Below the pieces are notes generated by a model that was not told the origin of the DNA, made no database searches, and saw nothing but the letters and a program-made list of their open reading frames with translations. Below are positions 1 to 7,351 of a stretch of 64,000 bases of DNA, one piece after another. The DNA is from Caulobacteraceae bacterium (lineage in GTDB: Bacteria > Pseudomonadota > Alphaproteobacteria > Caulobacterales > Caulobacteraceae), in the NCBI GenBank assembly GCA_027489335.1, contig JAIXZX010000004.1, positions 186,001 to 250,000 on the forward strand, in the 5' to 3' direction. Both the position numbers and the translations under genes were made by a program. Each line of letters begins with the position of its first letter. Positions within the stretch are counted from its first letter, which is position 1.

Positions 1-91
1 CGGCCCGCGCTACGCCCGGGGCATCAAGGCTGGCGGCGAGGCTGGAGGCCCTGCGGCGATTGTCGCCCAGCGGGATGTCGGTGGTGCTCAT
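1..91 (-). CDS. kdpB: KdpB, potassium-transporting ATPase subunit B (N-terminal fragment, cut by window edge)
   Basis: Thirty codons are visible, reading MSTTDIPLGDNRRRASSLAA at the start, and the frame runs open off the window edge. KdpB is the P-type ATPase subunit that powers the KdpFABC high-affinity potassium pump in the inner membrane. The call rests on position: the ATG lies 20 bases downstream of the kdpA stop on the same strand, the standard kdpFABC order. The visible part is the poorly conserved cytoplasmic N-terminus, so no catalytic motif can be checked. Confidence 0.8.
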   Translation of the reverse strand, partial: MSTTDIPLGDNRRRASSLAASLDAPGVARA

Positions 92-111
92 GAGACTGTG
101 CTCCGCGAGAC

Positions 112-1821
112 TTAGAGGCCGGCCAGGGCGTCTAGCGCCTGGAAGTGCTCGACGATCGGGCCGAGCGCGAGGGCCGGGAAGAACTGGAGGCCGCCCAGGA
201 TCAGGATCACCCCGATCAGGAGGCCGATGAAAAGTCCGTTGTCGGTGGGCAGGGCGCCGGCCGAAGGGGCGAGCTTGGGCTTGGCCGCCAGGGCGCCGGC
301 GATGGCCAGCATGACGACGATGCCGGGAAAGCGGCCCATCAGCATGGCTAGGCCCAGGGTGGTGTTCCACCAGGGCGTGTCGGCGGCGAGCCCCGCAAAG
401 GCCGAGCCGTTATTGGCGCTGGCCGAGGTGTAGGCATAGAGGATCTCCGACAACCCGTGGGGTCCGGGATTGGCCAGACTTTCCAGCGCCACGGGCAGCA
501 CCGCAGCGGCCGCGGAGAAACCCAGGATGGTGAGTGGCAGGACCAGCACGGCCAGCATGGCGTACTGAACCTCGCGGGCCTCGATCTTCTTGCCCAGATA
601 TTCCGGCGTACGGCCCACCATCAGGCCTGCCACGAAGACCGCCAGGAGGGCCATCATCAGCATGAAGCCGACGCCGGTGCCGATGCCGCCGGGCAGGATT
701 TCGCCAAGCTGCATGAAGAACATCTGCACCCCGCCCCCGAGCGGCATGTAGCTGGCGTGCATGGAATTGACCGAGCCATTGGAGGCGCCGGTGGTCATGG
801 CCGCCCAGACGGCCGAGGCCGGCGCGCCAAAGCGGACCTCCTTGCCTTCCATATTGACCGCGGCCTCGGCGCCGGCGGCGACCAGGGCCGGCGGGGCTTG
901 GGTTTCGGTCCAGTAGAGTGTCGCGGCGCCAGCCGACAGCAGGACGAGGGCGGCGATGGCGATGGCCCGCAGATTTCGGCCCGCCAGGGCCGTGCGCCCG
1001 AAGGCGAAGAAGGCCGCCCAGCCGAGGACGTTGATCGACACGGCGGCGATGAAGTTGGCGAGCGGCGTGGGGCCTTCCAGAGGATGGGCTGAGTTCACGC
1101 CGAACACGCCGCCGCCATTGATGCCAAGCTGCTTGATGGCGAGCTGACTGGCCGCGGCGAACATTGGAATGGTCTGCTCGCCGCCCTCGACCGTGGCTGC
1201 GCTGGCCGAGGCCGAAAGCGTCTGGGGCACGCCCAGAACGGCCAGGAGCAGCGCCACCACGATCGAGATGGGCAGCAGCACCCACAGCGTCGTGCGCACC
1301 AGGTCGGCCCAGAAGTTGCCCAGGCCCGTCTGGCGGTCGGCGGCGAAGGCGCGGGCCAGGGCCGCGGCCACGGTCGCGCCGGTGGCCGCCGACAGAAAGT
1401 TCTGCACCGTCAGGCCGGCCATCTGACTGAGGTGGGTCAGGGTCGTTTCGCCGCTATAGGCCTGCCAGTTGGTGTTGGTGACGAAGCTGACGGCCGTGTT
1501 GAAGGCGAGCGGCTCAGACAGCGCACCGAAACCCTGGGGGTTCAGCGGCAGAAAACCCTGCAGACGCAGGATCCCATAGAGCAGGACAAAGCCCGCCGCA
1601 TTAAAGGCGAGCAGGGCGGCGGCATAGCCGGTCCAGGTCTGGGATTGGTCAGGTCGCACGCCGAGCGCGGCGTAGAAGCCCCGCTCGACGGGCGCCATGA
1701 CCGGGTCGAGCCAGGTGCGCTCCCGGTTCCACACCCGCGAGATGAAGATGCCTATGGGCCAGCCGAGAAGGAACGGCAGCCCCAGGGTCAGGGCGATTTC
1801 CGCCCAGCCTTGCCAGTTCAT
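112..1821 (-). CDS. kdpA: KdpA, potassium-binding and translocating subunit of the Kdp-ATPase
   Basis: This 569-residue polytopic inner-membrane protein matches the usual KdpA length and forms the K+ channel-like subunit of KdpFABC. Four pore-loop repeats typical of the family are visible: [13 protein letters not shown] near residue 115, [15 protein letters not shown] near 235, [15 protein letters not shown] near 345 and [14 protein letters not shown] near 470. About ten hydrophobic segments span the protein. It lies between kdpF (14 bases upstream) and kdpB (20 bases downstream), so the genes are almost certainly one transcript. Family knowledge says the pump is induced under K+ limitation by KdpDE; neither regulator gene is in the window. 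Confidence 0.97.
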   Translation of the reverse strand: MNWQGWAEIALTLGLPFLLGWPIGIFISRVWNRERTWLDPVMAPVERGFYAALGVRPDQSQTWTGYAAALLAFNAAGFVLLYGILRLQGFLPLNPQGFGALSEPLAFNTAVSFVTNTNWQAYSGETTLTHLSQMAGLTVQNFLSAATGATVAAALARAFAADRQTGLGNFWADLVRTTLWVLLPISIVVALLLAVLGVPQTLSASASAATVEGGEQTIPMFAAASQLAIKQLGINGGGVFGVNSAHPLEGPTPLANFIAAVSINVLGWAAFFAFGRTALAGRNLRAIAIAALVLLSAGAATLYWTETQAPPALVAAGAEAAVNMEGKEVRFGAPASAVWAAMTTGASNGSVNSMHASYMPLGGGVQMFFMQLGEILPGGIGTGVGFMLMMALLAVFVAGLMVGRTPEYLGKKIEAREVQYAMLAVLVLPLTILGFSAAAAVLPVALESLANPGPHGLSEILYAYTSASANNGSAFAGLAADTPWWNTTLGLAMLMGRFPGIVVMLAIAGALAAKPKLAPSAGALPTDNGLFIGLLIGVILILGGLQFFPALALGPIVEHFQALDALAGL

Positions 1822-1834
1822 GATGTGAGTTCCG

Positions 1835-1921
1835 TCAGAAGCGGTCGGGCCGCAGCAGGGCGGCCAGCATGTAGCCGCCGATCACGAGGGCGCCGGCGCC
1901 CCAGAGCACGAGTTCGGCCAT
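1835..1921 (-). CDS. kdpF: KdpF, small stabilising subunit of the Kdp-ATPase
   Basis: This 28-residue ORF reads [20 protein letters not shown] followed by ALLRPDRF. A single transmembrane helix ending in the LLRPxRF signature is diagnostic for KdpF, the lipid-like peptide that stabilises the KdpABC complex in the inner membrane. The start is one base after the stop of the upstream 27-residue ORF, and the stop is 13 bases before the kdpA ATG, as expected for kdpFABC. Automated gene finders often miss it because of its length. Confidence 0.9.
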   Translation of the reverse strand: MAELVLWGAGALVIGGYMLAALLRPDRF

Positions 1922-1922
1922 G

Positions 1923-2006
1923 TCAGAGCCGCCGAAGCCCGGCGACCAGCGCGCCGAGCAGACCAAAGGCGCCGAGCGCCAGGGCCAGATAGAGGATGTC
2001 GAGCAT
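1923..2006 (-). CDS. 27-residue membrane peptide at the head of the kdp operon
   Basis: This ORF encodes MLDILYLALALGAFGLLGAL plus a short basic tail, VAGLRRL, a single predicted membrane helix. It is one base upstream of kdpF on the same strand and the ATG is directly preceded by a GGCGGG ribosome-binding site. Similar tiny hydrophobic ORFs precede kdpF in other bacteria, but I know of no assigned function. It could be a further accessory subunit, or a leader peptide coupling translation to kdpF. The start is firm; the function is unknown. Confidence 0.65.
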   Translation of the reverse strand: MLDILYLALALGAFGLLGALVAGLRRL

Positions 2007-2037
2007 GTCCCGCCGCTTTCATTGAGCTATGCGGGAC
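2007..2037 (-). promoter_or_regulatory. Leader hairpin overlapping the ribosome-binding site of the kdp operon
   Basis: On the minus-strand transcript GTCCCGC (2037-2031) can pair perfectly with GCGGGAC (2013-2007), leaving a 17-base loop. The second arm contains the GGCGGG ribosome-binding site and abuts the first ATG of the operon at 2006. Such a hairpin could limit translation initiation; that role is inferred. Confidence 0.4.
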
Positions 2038-2225
2038 CATCCTCCTGATCGGCATAAGGGCGCGAGACGGCGCTGAGACGTTGCGCATAAGGGGACCGTA
2101 AAGGTCTCCTCGCAGGTTTTCGAAGTGCGGCCATTCGCTTCCAAGCCATTTGCGGAAGCTCGGTAAGCCTTTGAAATGTGGTAGCATGCTAAGGAGCAGT
2201 TTTACTCGTAACCACCGGTTTTATG

Positions 2226-2283
2226 AGGGGAAATCGGCGATTTTGGTACCGTCATTCTAGGTTCGAGTCCTGGTTCCCCAGCA
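2226..2283 (+). pseudogene. tRNA-Gln(UUG) remnant or attachment-site scar
   Basis: The segment from 2241 to 2281 reads like the 3' part of tRNA-Gln(UUG). It has anticodon loop TTTTGGT (2241-2247), a 3' anticodon strand ACCGT, T-arm CTAGG/TTCGAGT/CCTGG (2257-2273), acceptor strand TTCCCCA (2274-2280) and discriminator G. The 5' side is wrong: AGGGGAA (2226-2232) can pair with six bases of the acceptor, but the D-arm is missing, the 5' anticodon strand does not pair, and the end reads GCA instead of GCCA. The element is about 17 bases too short for a tRNA. It is either a decayed tRNA or the 3' tRNA duplicate left by an integrating element. Confidence 0.55.
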
Positions 2284-2324
2284 AAGGTTTCCCGTCCGTC
2301 GCAGTCGACCGCGTCGGACCTCGT

Positions 2325-2495
2325 CTAAGCCTTCAACACCTTTTCTCCCCGCGACATCCGCGCGCCCTGGCCAAGGCGTAAGCGCGTCACCACATCGCCG
2401 GTGAAGGTCGCCTGCGCCGGCGGGACGAGGGTCGCGTCGATCGCGGCGCCGAGTTCGTCCGGGGCCAGGCCCAAGGATCGGCGGCAATGACGCAG
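2325..2495 (-). pseudogene. Orphan C-terminal coding fragment of an unrecognised protein
   Basis: A reading frame of 56 codons lies between an in-frame stop at 2498-2496 and a TAG at 2327-2325. It has no ATG or GTG start at its head. Its codons are strongly coding-like (G/C third positions) and it encodes PDELGAAIDATLVPPAQATF followed by a basic tail ending in GEKVLKA. It overlaps the start of the divergent ABC1 kinase gene by nine bases. I read it as the surviving end of a truncated gene; a short TTG-initiated gene is the alternative. The parent family is not recognised. Confidence 0.35.
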
Positions 2496-3827
2496 TCACG
2501 CTATCGCAAGGTGCCATCGGGGCGGATGGCCCGTCTGGCCTCCTTTGGCCAGCTGGCCGGGGGCGTGGCCGGGGGGATGATCGCCGAGGGCGCGCGCCGG
2601 CTGGCTGATGGCCAGCGTCCGCAACTGTCTGACCTGATGCTGACTCCGGCCAACGCCCTGCGGGTGACCGAGCAGCTGTCGCGCCTGCGCGGGGCGGCCA
2701 TGAAGCTTGGCCAGATGATCTCCATGGACGGCGGCGACGTCCTGCCCCCGGAGCTCACGGCGATTCTCGCCCGCCTGCGCGACGCGGCCCACTTCATGCC
2801 CCCGGCCCAGCTCCATCGGGTGTTGGAAGCCGCCTGGGGTCCGGACTGGCGGCGGCGATTCGCCCAGTTCGAGACCACACCCATCGCCGCGGCCTCCATC
2901 GGCCAGGTGCATCGCGCCACCCTGCGCGACGGCCGCCCGCTGGCCATCAAGGTGCAGTACCCCGGCGTGGCGGCCAGCATCGACGCCGATGTGGACAATG
3001 TGGCGAGCCTGCTGCGCATGTCGGGCCTGCTGCCCGGCGGGCTCGACATCGGCCCGCTGCTGGCCCACGCCAAGCGCCAGCTGCGGGAAGAGGCCGACTA
3101 CCTCCGCGAGGCCGACCAGATGCGCCGCTACCGCGCCCTGCTGGCCGACGACCCGGCCTTCCTCGTGCCCGAGCCGGTGGAGGACCTGTGTCGCGAGCGG
3201 GTGCTGGTCATGGACTACATCCCCGGCGACCCCATCGAGATGCTGCAGGCCGCCCCCCAGGCCGTCCGCGACGGCGCCATGGGCGCTCTCATCGGCCTGG
3301 CCCTGCAGGAGCTGTTCGCATTCGGCTACATGCAGACCGATCCCAACTTCGCCAACTATCGCTGGCAGGCGAAGAGCCAGAAGATCGTGCTGCTCGACTT
3401 CGGCGCGGCCATGGCGGTGAGCGACCACACCGCGGGGGCCTATCGCCGTGTGGCGCAGGCCGGGCTGGCAGAGGACCTGCCGGCTCTACGGCTGGCGCTG
3501 GTGGAGGCAGGCTTTCTGTCGCCGGTCCTGCTTCAGCGCCATGGCCCCGCCATCGACGAGATGATCGGGATCCTGCTGCGTCACCTGGGCCGGCCAGGCC
3601 TGTTCGACTTCGCCGACCGGGCCTTCGTGGAGCAGGTGCGCGCCCAAGCCGAAACCATCGCCGCCGACCGAGCCGCCTGGCATGCGCCTCCGGCCGAGAC
3701 CCTGTTCGTCCAGCGCAAGGTGAGCGGCATGGCCCTGCTGGCCATCCGCCTGAGGGCGCGGTTGCCTCTGCGCGACATGGTGGCGGGAATGGTCGATGCC
3801 GCCTCCGCCGGTCCGGATCAGGGCTGA
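2487..3827 (+). CDS. ABC1/ADCK (COQ8-like) atypical kinase
   Basis: This 446-residue protein of the UbiB/COQ8 family has the KxGQ motif (KLGQ, residues 73-76), the Ala-rich nucleotide loop ([11 protein letters not shown], about 134-144), the kinase lysine in LAIKVQYPG (about 155), the catalytic-loop variant QTDPNFAN (283-290) and DFG (304-306). QTDPNFAN rather than the bacterial HxDPHPGN places it in the COQ8/ADCK3-like branch, whose members support ubiquinone synthesis as ATPases or lipid-binding kinases. No UbiB-like transmembrane helices are evident at the C-terminus. The ATG follows AAGGA at about ten bases. The DUF2256 gene follows after seven bases, so the two probably share a transcript. 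Confidence 0.9.
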   Translation: MTQSRYRKVPSGRMARLASFGQLAGGVAGGMIAEGARRLADGQRPQLSDLMLTPANALRVTEQLSRLRGAAMKLGQMISMDGGDVLPPELTAILARLRDAAHFMPPAQLHRVLEAAWGPDWRRRFAQFETTPIAAASIGQVHRATLRDGRPLAIKVQYPGVAASIDADVDNVASLLRMSGLLPGGLDIGPLLAHAKRQLREEADYLREADQMRRYRALLADDPAFLVPEPVEDLCRERVLVMDYIPGDPIEMLQAAPQAVRDGAMGALIGLALQELFAFGYMQTDPNFANYRWQAKSQKIVLLDFGAAMAVSDHTAGAYRRVAQAGLAEDLPALRLALVEAGFLSPVLLQRHGPAIDEMIGILLRHLGRPGLFDFADRAFVEQVRAQAETIAADRAAWHAPPAETLFVQRKVSGMALLAIRLRARLPLRDMVAGMVDAASAGPDQG

Positions 3828-3834
3828 CGCCCCC

Positions 3835-3993
3835 ATGGCCAAGATGCGCCTGAAGGCCGACCTGCCGACCAAGATCTGCGCCGCCTGCGGGCGGCCCTTC
3901 GCCTGGCGGAAGAAGTGGGCGCGGGACTGGCCGCAGGTGAAATACTGCTCCGACCGCTGCCGGGCGGCCAAATCGCCCATGGCGGAGAGCTGA
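3835..3993 (+). CDS. DUF2256 family zinc-ribbon-like protein
   Basis: This 52-residue protein carries paired cysteines in [18 protein letters not shown] and CSDRC, the DUF2256 pattern suggesting a small metal-binding fold. I chose the ATG at 3835, just after the ABC1 kinase stop, because the family consensus starts here; an upstream in-frame extension would overlap the kinase. Family function is unknown; members are often found beside photolyase/cryptochrome or redox genes. Linkage to a COQ8-like kinase is the only functional hint. Confidence 0.85.
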   Translation: MAKMRLKADLPTKICAACGRPFAWRKKWARDWPQVKYCSDRCRAAKSPMAES

Positions 3994-4002
3994 ACCGCCA
4001 CC

Positions 4003-4707
4003 TCAGAGCAGGCGGCGCATCTCTGGAGTCATCAGCTGGTCACGCGGGCGCTCGGCCACCTGATAGGCGCCGGGGCCGGGCAGATCCTCCAGCATCCCCT
4101 TTCCCGGTCCCTCCAGGTCAAGCCAGGCCAGACCCTGGGCAAGGCTGAGCGTCGGCGGGGCGCGGTCATGGAAGGGGGCGATGTCGGGGGGCGCGGGCGC
4201 CGTGACGAAGGCGAAGCTCTCAAGGCCGTCGGGCTGATCCTCCGGCGTCGCGCGCTCCCAAAGGCCCGCGAACACCCGGACCTCCTCGTCCGCCCAGCTG
4301 ATCTCATGGCGGGTCTTGGGCTTGCCCTTCTTCCAGCCGGGCGGCTCGGAGTACTCGATGAAGCTGGTGAGCGGCACGAGGCAGCGCCGGCGCCGATAGG
4401 CGTCGCGGAAGGTGGGCGCGGTGTCCACGGTCTCGATCCGCGCATTGGTGCACATGCTGCGCCACGCGTTCAGCGGGCCGCGGTGAAAGGCCGGCACCAG
4501 CCACCAGCGCATCTCCACACCCTCCAGGCCCGCTGCGGGATCGCCAGGGTCCGCGGCGCGCAAGATGGTGGCTCGGTCGGTGGGCCGGATCGGCTCGTCC
4601 AGGTCGCGGTTCGGCTCGGCGTCGGCCCAGCGGATGGGAATATTAATCTCGGAGAAGCGCTCGGTGAGCGGACCGCGGGCGATCCGCTTCTGATATTCGT
4701 TGCACAT
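4003..4707 (-). CDS. SRAP-domain abasic-site-processing protein (YedK/HMCES family)
   Basis: This 234-residue SOS-response-associated peptidase family protein forms a thiazolidine cross-link with abasic sites in single-stranded DNA, shielding them. All expected active residues are present: Cys2 exposed after Met removal (MCNEY), Asn88 in NAR, Glu118 in FIEY and His180 in HDRAP. Length is normal for the family. It ends convergently with the DUF2256 gene, and the cyclophilin gene lies 25 bases upstream on the same strand. No LexA box is obvious in front of it. Confidence 0.93.
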   Translation of the reverse strand: MCNEYQKRIARGPLTERFSEINIPIRWADAEPNRDLDEPIRPTDRATILRAADPGDPAAGLEGVEMRWWLVPAFHRGPLNAWRSMCTNARIETVDTAPTFRDAYRRRRCLVPLTSFIEYSEPPGWKKGKPKTRHEISWADEEVRVFAGLWERATPEDQPDGLESFAFVTAPAPPDIAPFHDRAPPTLSLAQGLAWLDLEGPGKGMLEDLPGPGAYQVAERPRDQLMTPEMRRLL

Positions 4708-4732
4708 GGCGGGGGTCCAGGCGGATGCGGCG

Positions 4733-5344
4733 TCAGACCCGACGCAGGGTTTCGATGATCACCGGCTTCTTCAGCCACTCGTCCTTCTGGTCGGCGAACT
4801 TGGTCTCGCCGCCGGTGGGCTGGGCCAGGATCTTCTGGGCGGTGGACAGGCCCGAGACCACCTTGCCGAACACCGCATAGCCCAGATTGTCGCCAGGCTG
4901 CCCCGGCTGGGCGTCCAGGAAGGTCTGATCGCCCAGGCAGATGAAGAAGGTGCTGGTGGCCGTCCCCGGGGCGAACCGGCCGAGCGAGACCGCCCCATGG
5001 ACGTGGCTCAGGCCCGTCATGGTCGTGCTCTCATGACGAATCGGCGCGAAGGGGCGGGACCTGGCCGGGGGCTGGGCGACGATGGTGCCCTCAGTGGGCG
5101 CCCATTGGCTGCGGGCGGCGCGGAAGAAGCTGCCGCCGTCATAGGCTTTGGCCTCCACATAACGGAGGAAGTTGGCGCTGGTCAGCGGCGCCTTCTTGTC
5201 CTCCAGCTCCATCACGATGGTCCCCTGGCTGGTCTTCAGGGTCACCCGGGGCTTGGCGCCCTGGGCCAGGACCAGCTGCGGGGCGGCCATGACCAGGCCG
5301 GCGCCGAGGACGAGGCTGCGACGGGGGATCGATCGGGGGGACAT
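4733..5344 (-). CDS. Exported cyclophilin-type peptidyl-prolyl cis-trans isomerase
   Basis: This 203-residue protein has an N-terminal signal containing twin arginines (PRRSLVLGAGLVMAAPQLVLAQ), so it is probably exported, possibly by Tat. The cyclophilin domain follows: TSQGTIVMELEDKKAP, SANFLRYV, FFRAARSQ, GAVSLGR, STFFICLGD and YAVFGKVVSG. The catalytic region is divergent, as in single-domain PpiA-like periplasmic enzymes that lack the textbook FxxVxxxFMxQ element. Role: proline isomerisation during folding of exported proteins. Confidence 0.9.
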   Translation of the reverse strand: MSPRSIPRRSLVLGAGLVMAAPQLVLAQGAKPRVTLKTSQGTIVMELEDKKAPLTSANFLRYVEAKAYDGGSFFRAARSQWAPTEGTIVAQPPARSRPFAPIRHESTTMTGLSHVHGAVSLGRFAPGTATSTFFICLGDQTFLDAQPGQPGDNLGYAVFGKVVSGLSTAQKILAQPTGGETKFADQKDEWLKKPVIIETLRRV

Positions 5345-5409
5345 GGCGGCTCCTGCGTTACGGACCGCTAGCCTAGCGCGTCGGCCGCGCGGGCGGAATC
5401 ACCAGGCGG

Positions 5410-5831
5410 TCACATCCGCTCGCCCGGCAGCCGGCTGGCATGGGTGATCCAGTCGGCAAGCTGCGCCTCGTCCAGCGCCTCGTCCTCGTGAATGTGGAGA
5501 TAGCGCGTGGCCCCGGCTTTCGAGGCGACCGGCGGCGGCGGGTCTGGATCGCCGCCGCGGAAGAAGGCGAGCTTTATGTACCTGGTGAAGACGTGCAGGC
5601 CGAGGAACCAGCCCTGGTCCTTCAGCCCATAGAGCGGCGAGTTCCACTTCACCGCCTTCTGCACATCCGGCACGGTCTTGACGATCAAGGCGTCCAGGCG
5701 CGCGCCGCCTCGCGCTTCCAGCCCGGCAGGGCGGCGATATAGGCCTGCACTGGCTCATCGCCATAGCCCTTGGGGATCTGCGGATTGCCGCCCGACAGGA
5801 GCCGCGGAGCGCCGCCGTTCTTCTGCGTCAT
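5410..5831 (-). pseudogene. DUF1801 family protein, interrupted by a frameshift
   Basis: Two overlapping frames together make one DUF1801 protein. The first begins at the ATG at 5831 (MTQKNGGAPRLLSGG) and runs to GWKREAAR; the second continues with LDALIVKTVPDVQKAVKWNS and ends ITHASRLPGERM. The break lies in a GC run at 5698-5709, where one missing base would restore LDALIVKTV. The ATG overlaps the stop of the upstream gene (ATGA), which supports the start and operon membership. DUF1801 proteins are small cytoplasmic proteins of unknown biochemistry, often next to SRPBCC/AHSA1 genes. It is a real pseudogene or a base-calling error; the sequence alone cannot decide. Confidence 0.8.
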
Positions 5832-6052
5832 GAGCCCTCCGCGGCGTGTCCCGCCCTTCGGCCCCCGAGATAGGGCAGGGCGAACATGTAGAGGCCCGTC
5901 CCCAGAAGGGGAATGAGCGGGACGAGCGCCAGAAGGCCGATCCACGCCGCCTGCAGGCCGGCGGCCATGGCGGCGAGATTGGCGATGACGGCGAGGGTGA
6001 AGGCGAGCGACAGCCAGCGGTGGATCTGTCGCACCCGGGCGTTGGGGGTCAT
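5828..6052 (-). CDS. Small two-helix membrane protein
   Basis: This 74-residue protein has two hydrophobic segments, about residues 15-35 (LAFTLAVIANLAAMAAG) and 38-60 (GLLALVPLIPLLGTGLYMF). It overlaps the SRPBCC stop (TGATG) at one end and the DUF1801 start (ATGA) at the other. Tight coupling implies a shared job or shared regulation by the ArsR repressor. I do not assign a family; function unknown. Confidence 0.75.
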   Translation of the reverse strand: MTPNARVRQIHRWLSLAFTLAVIANLAAMAAGLQAAWIGLLALVPLIPLLGTGLYMFALPYLGGRRAGHAAEGS

Positions 6053-6465
6053 CAGGCGGACTCCCGGGCCAGGAGCTGCTCGAGATTATCGAAGAAGCGC
6101 GGCCAGCCGGCGGTGGCGCCCATCAGATAGCGAGGCTGATCCTTGCGGAAGCCGGTCTGCTCCATCCGCAGGCGGGCGCCCTCCGAGGTCGGCGTGATGG
6201 TCCAGGTGACGACGGTGTCGAGGACCCCGTCGCCCCAGCTGTAGGCGAGCCGCCGCTCGGGCTCGATCTCGGTGACCTGGCCGTTCACCGCGCCCCACTC
6301 GGCCTGGAAGCTGAAGCTGCAGCCCAGGACGGGCTCGAAGTCCGTCTGCATCAGCCATTCGGCCATTAGGTGGGGCTGGGTCAGGGCGCGCCAGATCCGC
6401 CCTGGCGGATGGGCGAGGTCGCGCTCGACCACGACGGAGCGCATTTCAGGCGGGGTGTCGCTCAT
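6052..6465 (-). CDS. SRPBCC / AHSA1-type protein
   Basis: This 137-residue START-like fold protein has the AHSA1 pattern: VVVERDLAHPPGRIWRALT, MAEWLMQTDFEPVLG, GQVTEIEPERRLAYSWG, VVTWTITPTSEGARLRM and the C-terminal LEQLLA. Such proteins bind hydrophobic ligands; most bacterial members next to ArsR genes are uncharacterised. It lies 31 bases after the ArsR gene and overlaps the next gene by three bases. Ligand unknown. Confidence 0.88.
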   Translation of the reverse strand: MSDTPPEMRSVVVERDLAHPPGRIWRALTQPHLMAEWLMQTDFEPVLGCSFSFQAEWGAVNGQVTEIEPERRLAYSWGDGVLDTVVTWTITPTSEGARLRMEQTGFRKDQPRYLMGATAGWPRFFDNLEQLLARESA

Positions 6466-6496
6466 GGGCGTCCTTTCAACGCAGCTGTGGGGTGGC

Positions 6497-6820
6497 TCAC
6501 TGGTCCATCCGGCCGAGCAGGTCTTCGAGGGCGTCGAACCGCGCGCGCCAGAAAGCGGTCTGCTGGGTGGTCCAGTCGATCAGGGGAACCAGGGCGCCGG
6601 GTTCGGCGCGATAGTGGGTCTGGCGGCCCTCCTGGCGGTCGCGCACCAGGCCCGCCTGCTTGAGCTGGGCCAGATGCTTGGAGACCGCCGGCTGGGAGAC
6701 GCCGGCCTGGGCGGTCAGCGCCCCGACCGTCAGTTCGCCCTCCCGGCACAGCCGCTCGAACAGGCTCCGCCGGGTTGGGTCGGCCAGGGATCGGAAGATC
6801 AGGTCAGGGGCGCCGGACAT
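6497..6820 (-). CDS. ArsR/SmtB-family transcriptional repressor
   Basis: This 107-residue winged-helix protein includes LADPTRRSLFERLCREGEL, the recognition region GVSQPAVSKHLAQLKQAGL and wing DRQEGRQTHY. It lacks the ELCVCDL metal-binding cysteines of arsenic sensors, so it is probably not a metalloregulator. That fits the ArsR-SRPBCC pairs that sense other signals. I chose the ATG at 6820 over a TTG one codon upstream. It heads an operon with the SRPBCC, membrane and DUF1801 genes. The palindrome at 6843-6856 is a candidate autoregulatory operator. Confidence 0.9.
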   Translation of the reverse strand: MSGAPDLIFRSLADPTRRSLFERLCREGELTVGALTAQAGVSQPAVSKHLAQLKQAGLVRDRQEGRQTHYRAEPGALVPLIDWTTQQTAFWRARFDALEDLLGRMDQ

Positions 6821-6842
6821 CAAAACTCATAACCAACAGGTG

Positions 6843-6881
6843 ATGGGATTTCCCATAATTCGATGGCTATGAATAAGTCAA
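6843..6881 (-). promoter_or_regulatory. Candidate promoter and operator of the ArsR operon
   Basis: On the minus strand a -35-like TTGACT (6881-6876) is followed by an AT-rich -10 region around 6860-6853, in a locally AT-rich patch. The perfect inverted repeat ATGGGA-TT-TCCCAT (6843-6856) overlaps the -10 region and lies 22 bases before the ArsR start. Such placement suits a dimeric repressor. The -10 match is weak, so the exact promoter is uncertain. Confidence 0.5.
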
Positions 6882-6896
6882 TCTGGTGCTGGCCGA

Positions 6897-7310
6897 CTAG
6901 GGGTAGCGAGGCCCGGCGAAGCGGCCCTCGGTGCGGCTCATGCCGATGGTGACGGTGGCGCAGTCGCCGATGCGCTGGGTGACGACGCCGCCGACCTCGC
7001 GATAGCCGCCGGTGCCGGCGCCTGCCCAGACCTCGCCATGGGGGCGATTGTCGACGCGGACTGGGCAACGCCCTTCCGGCGCCTGAGCCACCTCTTCTGG
7101 GGCTGGCTCCCCGGCCATGACGCGCCTGGCCCAGTCGCCGGGGGCCTCGGCCCGCAGGGTGGGTTCGAGCCCTGGGTTGATAGGCGCCGCCGGGGCCTGG
7201 GCGGTGGGCGGATCGCCCGCGCGGCTCGTCGTGATCGGCTCGTCATCGGCCAGTGCTGCGCTGGCGAAGGCGGCGACAGACAGGGCGGCGGCGAGGGCGA
7301 TGGCGTTCAT
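6897..7310 (-). CDS. Exported protein of unknown function
   Basis: This 137-residue protein has a clear signal peptide (MNAIALAAALSVAAFASAAL, cleavage after ALA), then a Pro/Ala-rich linker and a C-terminal domain with two cysteines (GRCPVRV and GDCATVT) that could form a disulfide in the periplasm. The ATG at 7310 has a GAGGA ribosome-binding site; an in-frame ATG at 7334 is less likely. I recognise no family. It lies alone, 41 bases downstream of ilvD on the same strand. Confidence 0.75.
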   Translation of the reverse strand: MNAIALAAALSVAAFASAALADDEPITTSRAGDPPTAQAPAAPINPGLEPTLRAEAPGDWARRVMAGEPAPEEVAQAPEGRCPVRVDNRPHGEVWAGAGTGGYREVGGVVTQRIGDCATVTIGMSRTEGRFAGPRYP

Positions 7311-7351
7311 GCCGACATCCTCGCCCCCGGACATGGCCAGATCAGGGCGGC

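Noticed and set aside
2180-2225. Full-length tRNA extending upstream of the tRNA-Gln remnant
   Set aside because: D-loop-like GTGGTAGC and an anticodon-like ACTCGTAA appear, but no upstream 5' acceptor strand complementary to TTCCCCA exists and the arms do not fold together.
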